Source of the DNA: Streptomyces seoulensis
GTDB taxonomy: Bacteria; Actinomycetota; Actinomycetes; Streptomycetales; Streptomycetaceae
NCBI RefSeq assembly: GCF_004328625.1
Contig: NZ_CP032229.1
Span: 310,001-374,000 of the forward strand
Length of the DNA stretch: 64,000 nucleotides
Direction: 5' to 3'
Of this stretch, positions 36,238 through 42,608 are shown piece after piece. The notes beneath the pieces are model-generated. The model was not told the origin of the DNA. It saw nothing but the letters and a program-made list of their open reading frames with translations, and did no database searches. Position numbers and translations under genes: made by a program. Position 1 is the first letter of the stretch, and each line of letters starts with the position of its first letter.

Positions 36238-36316
36238 ACATGTTGCCGACACCCCGTCGGCAACGCGGCGGCCGCCGGTCGTACCCGTGACCGCGGACCC
36301 CGCCAGGGAGGCAGCG

Positions 36317-36970
36317 TTGTCGACACCCCTCTTCTCCTCGGTCATCCGCACCGCCAGCCAGGACCGGCACACCGAGGCCGAGCAGGCGCCGTTCATGAAC
36401 GATCTGCTGGGCGGCCGGTTCGGCGTGGAGGCGTTCGCCAGGTACACCGAGCAACTCCTCTTCGTCTACCGGGCGTTGGAGGACTCCGACGCCCTGCTGG
36501 CGGGCGACCCGGTCGCGGCCCCCTTCCTGAGCCCGGAACTGCGGCGGGCGGCCGAGCTGGAGCGCGACCTGCGGCACCTCCTGGGCGAGGACTGGCGCGA
36601 CCGGGTGGCCCCGCTGCCCGCGACGGAGCGGTACGCGGCCCGCATACGGGAGGTCGCCGCGAGCTGGCCGGCCGGTTATGTGGCCCACCACTACACCCGC
36701 TACCTCGGCGATCTGTCGGGCGGTCAGGTGATCCGGCGAATCGCGGAGCGGACCTGGGGGCTGGAGAGCAAGGGCGACGGCGTCCGCTTCTATGTCTTCG
36801 AGGCCATCGGCAACCCGGCCGCCTTCAAGCGCGCGTACCGCGAACGGCTCGACGCGCTGCCGGTGGACGAGCTGGAGAAGCGGCGCGTGGTGGAGGAGTG
36901 CCGGTCGGCGTTCGCGCTGAACAACGCCGTCTTCGCCGACCTCGGCACCCTCTTCCCGGCCAGCGCCTGA
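36317..36970 (+). CDS. hmuO: Biliverdin-producing heme oxygenase
   Basis: Cytoplasmic enzyme of 217 residues that opens heme to biliverdin, CO and Fe2+, releasing iron from host or environmental heme. The proximal heme ligand is His18 in ASQDRHTEAEQAPF. The distal helix carries the flexible GDLSGGQ motif in YLGDLSGGQVIRRI. Length and layout match the HmuO type of Corynebacterium. I chose TTG 36317 because GGGAGG lies five bases upstream and the start matches the family; the frame opens at 36116. A clear iron box lies upstream. No heme transporter genes are adjacent. Confidence 0.93.
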   Translation: MSTPLFSSVIRTASQDRHTEAEQAPFMNDLLGGRFGVEAFARYTEQLLFVYRALEDSDALLAGDPVAAPFLSPELRRAAELERDLRHLLGEDWRDRVAPLPATERYAARIREVAASWPAGYVAHHYTRYLGDLSGGQVIRRIAERTWGLESKGDGVRFYVFEAIGNPAAFKRAYRERLDALPVDELEKRRVVEECRSAFALNNAVFADLGTLFPASA

Positions 36971-36979
36971 TCGCCCCCG

Positions 36980-37016
36980 GCCCGGTGCGGTCCCGTTCGA
37001 CGGGCTCGCACCGGGC
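36980..37016 (+). terminator. Terminator of heme oxygenase gene
   Basis: 10-bp stem GCCCGGTGCG/CGCACCGGGC with an inner CCCGTTCGACGGG hairpin, followed by TTCTTCG, ten bases past the stop. Confidence 0.7.
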
Positions 37017-37033
37017 TTCTTCGTCGCCGAAAA

Positions 37034-37078
37034 CTTGATTCACCGTACACGCATCTGCATAATGGGCTTATGCATAAG
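37034..37078 (+). promoter_or_regulatory. Promoter and operator of marR-MFS operon
   Basis: TTGATT (37034-37039) and CATAAT (37058-37063) are separated by 18 bases; the MarR ATG at 37070 is six bases past the -10, so the mRNA is probably leaderless. The inverted repeat TGCATAA-TGGGC-TTATGCA (37056-37074) covers the -10 and the start codon and overlaps a second palindrome CTTATGCATAAG (37067-37078). Confidence 0.65.
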
Positions 37079-37531
37079 CGGGTTATGGACGGTGGTCCCG
37101 CCGACGACACGCACGCGACCTCGACCGAGGACCTGATGATCGCCGTGGAGGAGCTCGTGCGTCATGTGCGGCGCAGCGCCACGGCCGGCGGGCTCAGCAC
37201 CGCCGCGTCGTCCGCGCTCGGCCGGCTGGGCCGCGAGGGGCCGCAGCGGCTGACCGAGCTGGCGCGGGCGGAGAACGCCACCCAGCCGAACATGACCCAG
37301 CTCGTCACCCGCATGGAGCGTGCGGGGCTGGTGCGGCGCGTCGCCGACCGCACCGACGGGCGGGGCAGGCTGGTGGAGGTCACCGAGCTGGGCGAGGAGG
37401 TGTTCCGGGAGCGCCGTGCCGAGCGAGCCGAGGCGCTGGGACAGCTCGTCGGTGAACTGTCCGAGCCGGAGCGGCAGGCCGTACGGGTCGCGCTGCCGGC
37501 CCTGGCCCGCGCGATACAGGAGCGTTCCTGA
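37070..37531 (+). CDS. MarR family regulator of adjacent MFS transporter
   Basis: 153 residues. MarR winged helix: SSALGRLGREGPQRLTELAR, recognition helix ATQPNMTQLVTRMERAGLVR, wing RVADRTDGRGRLVEVTELG with the conserved D-R-R-like tip. ATG 37070 has no ribosome site but fits a leaderless transcript; ATG 37085 is the alternative. The palindromic operator overlaps the promoter, so it is self-repressing. The MFS-USP gene follows 74 bases later on the same strand and is the obvious target. Confidence 0.9.
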   Translation: MHKRVMDGGPADDTHATSTEDLMIAVEELVRHVRRSATAGGLSTAASSALGRLGREGPQRLTELARAENATQPNMTQLVTRMERAGLVRRVADRTDGRGRLVEVTELGEEVFRERRAERAEALGQLVGELSEPERQAVRVALPALARAIQERS

Positions 37532-37605
37532 GCCATCCGTCGGATCTTCCCCGGCGCCGCCACGGCCGGGCCGGGGAGAGCGACTCGAGTGGGAGAGAAG
37601 CGGTC

Positions 37606-39327
37606 ATGAGTACACCGCGTGGAAGGGCCGCGAGCCCGTTCCGGCAGCCGAAGGCGGTCTGGGCCGTGGCGTTCGCCTGCGTGATCTCGTTCATGGGCAT
37701 CGGGCTCGTCGACCCGATCCTGCCCGCCCTGGCCGACAGTCTGCACGCCACCCCGAGCCAGGTGTCCCTGCTGTTCAGCAGCTATCTGATCGTGACGGCC
37801 GTCGCCATGCTGTTCGTCGGCTGGTTCTCCAGCCGGTTCGGCGCCAAGCGCACCCTGATCGTCGGCCTGGCGGTGATCGTGGTCTTCGCGGCACTGGCCG
37901 GGACCACCGGCTCGATCAACGGCATCGTCGGCTTCCGGGCCGGCTGGGGTCTGGGCAACGCCCTGTTCATCGCCACCTCGCTCGCCGTGATCGTCGCCTC
38001 GGCCAGCGGCGGCTTCGGCGGCGCGATCATCCTGTACGAGACCGCGCTCGGCCTCGGCATCGCCGTCGGGCCGCTGCTGGGCGGGGAGTTGGGGGCGATC
38101 AGCTGGCGCGGGCCGTTCTTCGGGGTGGCCGTGCTGATGGCCGTGGCGCTGCTCGCCACGCTCGCCTTCGTCCCCTCGATGCCGAAACCCGCCCGGCCCA
38201 CGTCACCCATCGCCCCGCTGAAGGCGCTGCGGCACCGGGGTCTGCTCACCATGGGCGTCATGGCGCTGCTCTACAACTGGGGCTTCTTCACCATGCTGGG
38301 CTACGCGCCCTACCCGATGAAGCTGAGCGCCCATGAGCTGGGCCTGGTCTTCACCGGCTGGGGTCTGCTGGTGGCCGCGTTCAGCGTCTTCTTCGCCCCG
38401 CGCCTCCAGGCCCGCTTCGGCACGGCGCCGGTGCTGTACGCCAATCTTCTGGGCCTCGGCGTCGTGATGGCGGTGATCGCGGCCGGGGTGGACAGTCCGA
38501 CCGTAGTCATTGTGGCTGTGGTTACTTCAGGTTGCTTTATCGGCATTAACAACACTTTGACCACGCAGGCCGTCATGCTCATCTCCCCCGTCGAGCGTCC
38601 GGTGGCGTCCTCCGCGTACGGCTTCCTGCGGTTCATCGGCGGTGGGCTCGCGCCGTTCGTCGCGGGCAAGCTGGCCGACGCCACGGATCTGAGTGTGCCG
38701 TTCTATCTGGGCGCGGCGACCTTCGTGCTGGCCGTCCCGGTGCTGGCCAGCGGGCACGGGCTGCTGCGGAAGGCGGAGGAGCGGCCGGAGGAGGAGCCGG
38801 TCGTGACGACCTCGCTCACCGCGGTCGGGGACCCCGTGGAGGCGGGCGTGCCGCGGGTCATCGTGGCGGTCGGCGCGCACGGCGGGGCGCCGGCCATCGT
38901 GGACGCGGCGGCTCGGCTGGCGCGGGGGACCGGCAGCCCGCTGGAGGTCGTGCACGTCCGGGAGACGGTCGTGGTGGAGGAGCAGGCCGTGGAGCCGGAG
39001 GGTGCCGAGGAGGCGCGGGCGGCCGTCTCGGCGCATCTCGCCCGGCTGGCCGCGCACGGGGTGACCGCGTCGGGGCAGGTGCTCACCAGCGTCGGCGACC
39101 ATGCCGCCGCCGGGCGGGCGCTGGCCGAGCACGCGGCCCGGGTGGGTGCGCGGGCGGTCGCGGTGGGCCGTTCGCCGCGCGGGCCGCTGGCCCAGTTCGC
39201 GGACGGCAGCATCACCTCCGCCCTCACGCACGGCGCGGCCTGTGACGTGCTGTTGGTGGACGCGGAGTCGGCACCCCGGCGGTTGACCCGGGGTTCGCTG
39301 GCGGAGCTGCGCGACAGCTCGGTCTGA
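37606..39327 (+). CDS. MFS transporter fused to a universal stress protein domain
   Basis: 573 residues in two modules. Residues about 15-395 form a 12-helix major facilitator of the drug:H+ antiporter kind, with SLLFSSYLIVTAVAMLFVGW, motif A-like GWFSSRFGAKRTLIVG and motif C-like ALGLGIAVGPLLGGELG. After an acidic linker (EERPEEEPVVTT), residues about 420-560 form a USP-like alpha/beta domain: RVIVAVGAHGGAPAIVDAAA, LEVVHVRETV, GARAVAVGRSPRGPLAQFAD and ACDVLLVD. The nucleotide-loop GxxG...GS-type residues are only partly kept. The USP part may gate the transporter. It is controlled by the preceding MarR gene and ends in a strong terminator. Confidence 0.88.
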   Translation: MSTPRGRAASPFRQPKAVWAVAFACVISFMGIGLVDPILPALADSLHATPSQVSLLFSSYLIVTAVAMLFVGWFSSRFGAKRTLIVGLAVIVVFAALAGTTGSINGIVGFRAGWGLGNALFIATSLAVIVASASGGFGGAIILYETALGLGIAVGPLLGGELGAISWRGPFFGVAVLMAVALLATLAFVPSMPKPARPTSPIAPLKALRHRGLLTMGVMALLYNWGFFTMLGYAPYPMKLSAHELGLVFTGWGLLVAAFSVFFAPRLQARFGTAPVLYANLLGLGVVMAVIAAGVDSPTVVIVAVVTSGCFIGINNTLTTQAVMLISPVERPVASSAYGFLRFIGGGLAPFVAGKLADATDLSVPFYLGAATFVLAVPVLASGHGLLRKAEERPEEEPVVTTSLTAVGDPVEAGVPRVIVAVGAHGGAPAIVDAAARLARGTGSPLEVVHVRETVVVEEQAVEPEGAEEARAAVSAHLARLAAHGVTASGQVLTSVGDHAAAGRALAEHAARVGARAVAVGRSPRGPLAQFADGSITSALTHGAACDVLLVDAESAPRRLTRGSLAELRDSSV

Positions 39328-39338
39328 GCGGCGTACGA

Positions 39339-39377
39339 AGAAGGGGGGCCACGGCGTGCAGCCGTGGCCCCCCTTCT
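39339..39377. terminator. Strong bidirectional terminator
   Basis: Perfect 17-bp stem (AGAAGGGGGGCCACGGC) with loop GTGCA, between the convergent MFS-USP gene and the FAD-domain gene. CTTCT-rich flank. Confidence 0.9.
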
Positions 39378-39388
39378 CTTGTAGAACC

Positions 39389-40105
39389 TCAGCGGGGCAG
39401 CAGCCCGTTGATCTGGTCGTGGACCGCCGTGCGCGCGGCCGGGATGTCGCTGAGGAGGGTCGGTCCGAGTGCCGCCAGCGGTTCCTCGGGGTCGGTGCCG
39501 CACTCGGTGCTCTCGCTGACGACCTCGTAGCCGTCCCGTACCGCGATGTTGAGCCGATACCGGCCCTCGCCCAGGGCGTGCAGGGCGGAGGCGACGACCA
39601 GGGGCGGGGGTCCGCCCGGGTCGCCCTCGTGCTTGCGGTAGGCGCTGGCCACGGGGGTGCGCCAGCGCAGGCTGAGCAGGACGGGGCTCTTGGCGACGAC
39701 TTCGGCGAGGTCGGTGTCGTACACCCCGGTGGAGGTCAGGACCGTGGCGCGGGTGTCCAGGACGAGGGCCGCCGGGAGGAGGCAGCGCAGGGTGCTGCCC
39801 GCTATGTTGCCGCCGACGGTGGCCGCGCGGCGTACGGCGCCGGTGCCGACCGAGCCCGCCGCGCGGCGCAGCACCTCGGGGACGCGATCGTCGACGCGGT
39901 GGAGGACGACGGCGCCGCCCAGTTCCTCGGGGCCGAGGACGTTGGCCTCGGGCAGTTCGCGCAACGACACGGCCTGGGCCGGGAATCCGTCGCGCTGCCA
40001 GGTGGCCCAGACCAGGGTGGCTCCCCCGACGGGCACGGCTCCCTCGGCCAGGTATGCGCGCGCTTCGGACACGGACGTGGGCAGACGCAGCAGCACTGTG
40101 GCCAA
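39389..40105 (-). CDS. Orphan FAD-binding subunit of molybdenum hydroxylase family
   Basis: 238 residues resembling the FAD-binding subunit (CoxM/XdhB type) of xanthine dehydrogenase-like molybdenum hydroxylases: EGAVPVGGATLVWA at the flavin pyrophosphate site, TVGGNIAGSTLRCLLPAALV as the second FAD loop, and a C-terminal CO_deh_flav_C-like region (FNIAVRDGYE-like RLNIAVRDGYEVV). The partner 2Fe-2S and molybdopterin subunits are not on either side, so it is an orphan. The start is TTG 40105 or GTG 40096. Similar stand-alone proteins occur in Streptomyces; activity without partners is unproven. Confidence 0.78.
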   Translation of the reverse strand: MATVLLRLPTSVSEARAYLAEGAVPVGGATLVWATWQRDGFPAQAVSLRELPEANVLGPEELGGAVVLHRVDDRVPEVLRRAAGSVGTGAVRRAATVGGNIAGSTLRCLLPAALVLDTRATVLTSTGVYDTDLAEVVAKSPVLLSLRWRTPVASAYRKHEGDPGGPPPLVVASALHALGEGRYRLNIAVRDGYEVVSESTECGTDPEEPLAALGPTLLSDIPAARTAVHDQINGLLPR

Positions 40106-40305
40106 CCTGCCTTTCCTCGGGGGTCCGGCGAACGGCCGCCTCCGCCGCCTGAGTTATTCTCGCTGCCTCATAAGGGGCGCGTCCAGGGCTCATGGGCGCG
40201 CGCCCCGTGCGCCCCTTGGCGCCCCTCGACAACCCCGCCGCAAACGGGCTTCGGGCCGTCACATCGGGAGGTGACGGCTCGAAGGTTCGAGGAGGCGCTG
40301 TCGGT

Positions 40306-41130
40306 TCAGCGCCGGGTGCGGACCAGCAGGTACAGGAAGTACGGCGTGCCGATGACGGCGGTCATCAGACCGGCGCCGAGCTGCGCGGGGGCGATCACCG
40401 TGCGGCCGATCAGGTCGGCGACGCAGACCAGGACGGCGCCCAGCGGCACGGCCACCGGGATCACCCGGGTGTGGCGGCGGCCGACCAGGGCACGGGCCGC
40501 GTGCGGGGCGACCAGGCCGACGAAGCCGATCGTGCCCGCGGCGGCAACGGCGGTGGCGCTCAGTACGACACTGACCGCCAGCAGCCCGAAGCGGGCCGGT
40601 GCCGTGCGCAGTCCGAGCAGCCTCGGCGTGTCCTCGTCCAGCGAGACGAGGTCGAGTTCGGTGCGCCGGAGGACGGCGATCACCAGCCCCACGGCGAGCG
40701 CGCCCGCGACCGGCAGGGTGTCCGTCAGGGTGCGCCCGTAGGTGGAACCCGACAGCCAGGTCAGGCCCTTGGTCGCGTTGAACGGGTCGGTGATCACGAT
40801 GAGCAGCCCGATCAGCGCCGTGGTCGCGGCCTGGACGCCGATGCCCACCAGGACCAGCCGGTTCTGCCCGAACCCGCCCCGCGCGGCGAGCCCGAAGACG
40901 ACCACGGCGGCCACCCCGGCCCCCGCGAAGGCGGCCCCGGCGATGCCCCAGGACCCGGCCATCGGCGCCGTCGTCACGAGCAGGACCGCGCCGAGCGCAC
41001 CGCCGCCGGAGACGCCGAGGATGCCGGGTTCGGCGAGCGGGTTGCGGGTGACGGCCTGCACGAGGGTGCCGGAGAGCGCGAGCGCTCCGCGCTCCTGGGA
41101 GGTCAGCTCTCGGGCCGACTGGACGGCGGA
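40306..41130 (-). pseudogene. 5'-truncated iron-siderophore permease (FecCD family)
   Basis: From about GTG 41061 the frame encodes 251 residues that match the FecCD/BtuC permease from its third helix onward: SGTLVQAVTRNPLAEPGILG, GAALGAV-like stretches, GSTYGRTLTDTLPVAG, TPRLLGLRTAPARFGLLAVS and GTIGFVGLVAPHAAR. The open frame extends back to about 41130 (QSARELTSQERGALALSGTL), then meets a TGA. About 70-80 N-terminal residues with the first two helices are gone. No cognate permease, ATPase or binding-protein gene is adjacent. A degraded iron box at 41481-41499 suggests this was the start of an iron-regulated operon. Confidence 0.8.
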
Positions 41131-41508
41131 TCAGACAGAGCACTCCGGCGTGCGGGCTGTCCAGGATGTCGTGGAAGCTGTCGGCCCGCCGGTTGCCGGG
41201 GCGGTCCGGGACGGCCGGCATGGACGAGCCCAGGGCATGGGTGAATCCGGGGCCGTCGCCGCGCGGCGAGACGTCACAGCTGCCCCGGCGGTCGGAGCCC
41301 GCGAGCCCAGTTCCACGAAGCCGGCGGTGTCGACGCCGTGCGGTCGGCGCGTCGCCGCGTCGATGATCTGGGACCAGCCGACCCCCGTGGTAATCGCGCA
41401 CCGGAGAGCCGGGCCCGCGGCCGTGTCACACGGACCCGTACTGCGGGCCCGGCCGATTGCCCGGCACACGTTATCGGAAGTTAGGTTTGGCTTATCTAGG
41501 TGGAGTTG
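41062..41508. other. Decayed region upstream of the truncated permease
   Basis: Coding-like fragments occur in different minus-strand frames, for example SRAPTAG and RRADSFHDILDSP, but no frame is intact, so this looks like deletion scar tissue of one or two genes. I cannot identify the lost proteins. Confidence 0.45.
41481..41499 (-). promoter_or_regulatory. Degenerate iron box
   Basis: TTAGGTTTGGCTTATCTAG matches 15 of 19 positions of the actinobacterial iron box. It lies upstream of the decayed region and truncated siderophore permease on the minus strand. Confidence 0.6.
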
Positions 41509-42297
41509 TTACGGAAGGCGCGCCACCCCGGCGTAGATACCGCTCTCCTCGGGCGCCGGTGCCTCGCCGTCCTTGAACCACTCGGTGGCCGTGACGAGGC
41601 CGGGCTCGACCAGTTCCAGCCCCTCGAAGAAGCGCTCCACACCCGCGCGGTCGCGGAAGCCTAGCCGGATGCCGCCCTTGGCGTACTCGGCCGTGACCTG
41701 CGCCGACAGCTCCGGGAAGATGTCGGAGGAGGCGTGCGAGAGGACGAGGTAGCTACCGGAGGGGAGGGTGGCGAGGAGGTTGGAGACGAGGCCGTACGGG
41801 TCCTGGTCGTCGTTGATGAAGTGCATCAGGGCGATCAGGGACAGGGCGATGGGCCGGTCGAAGTCGAGCGTCTGGCGGGCGTTCTTGATGATGGCGGCCG
41901 GGTCGCGGACGTCGGCCTCCACGTACTGGGTGGCGCCCTCGGGACGGCCGACGAGCAGCGCCTCCGCGTGCCGCAGCACGATCGGGTCGTTGTCGGTGTA
42001 GACGATCCGGGCGGTCGGCACGATCCGCTGGACGATCTGGTGCAGGTTCGGCTCGGTGGGGATGCCGGTGCCGATGTCGAGGAACTGGTCGACGCCCTGC
42101 GCGGCGAGCCAGGCGACCGCGCGGTTCATGAAGGCGCGGTTCTGCCGGGCGCCGGCGGCCGCCTCGGCGGGCAGCCGCTGCCCCACCGCCTCGTCCACGG
42201 GGTAGTTGTCCTTGCCGCCGAGCAGCCAGTCGTATACCCGCGCGGGGTGAGCCGTGCTGGTGTCGATCTGCCGGGGGCCGGGGGTGCCGGTGGTCAT
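41509..42297 (-). CDS. SAM-dependent methyltransferase, PF04672 (DUF574) family
   Basis: 262 residues. The N-terminal signature STAHPARVYDWLLGGKDNYP and motif I FLDIGTGIPTEPNLHQ, followed by ARIVYTDNDPIVLRHAEALL and IALSLIALMHFINDD, define the large Streptomyces-expanded PF04672 family. They are presumed methyltransferases; substrates are unknown, although one structure binds SAM. ATG 42297 overlaps nothing. A near-perfect inverted repeat sits about 40 bases upstream. Confidence 0.9.
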   Translation of the reverse strand: MTTGTPGPRQIDTSTAHPARVYDWLLGGKDNYPVDEAVGQRLPAEAAAGARQNRAFMNRAVAWLAAQGVDQFLDIGTGIPTEPNLHQIVQRIVPTARIVYTDNDPIVLRHAEALLVGRPEGATQYVEADVRDPAAIIKNARQTLDFDRPIALSLIALMHFINDDQDPYGLVSNLLATLPSGSYLVLSHASSDIFPELSAQVTAEYAKGGIRLGFRDRAGVERFFEGLELVEPGLVTATEWFKDGEAPAPEESGIYAGVARLP

Positions 42298-42608
42298 GGG
42301 CGGGCTCCGTCATGATTCTGGCCGGTGCGAACACAGACGATCATCGAGTGATGCTCGTCATTCTGCATGCGGGGCACGGGAGTTGACCAGGAGGGTGACC
42401 GGCGGCGACCACCTGCCCGGCCGGGTGTGACCCATGACCGACCCTGGTCTCCAGGTTTCGAAAGTATTAGCTGATAATTTGTGAAGCTCGCGCGCAGACA
42501 CGGGGCCAGGGGGTAACGAATTGGCCATCGGTGCCACCGTGATGGCCACCGATTCCGGCCGGCCCGTCTGCCCGCGCGAGCAAGGCCGAGTGGGGAGGGA
42601 GACCTGTC
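42298..42608. other. Divergent promoter region between methyltransferase and PBP genes
   Basis: No gene. An inverted repeat GACGATCATC-GAGT-GATGCTCGTC (42336-42359, nine of ten arm bases pairing) is an operator candidate for the methyltransferase gene. An unusually AT-rich run GTATTAGCTGATAATTTG near 42465-42482 contains GATAAT, a possible -10 for the PBP gene. Confidence 0.5.
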
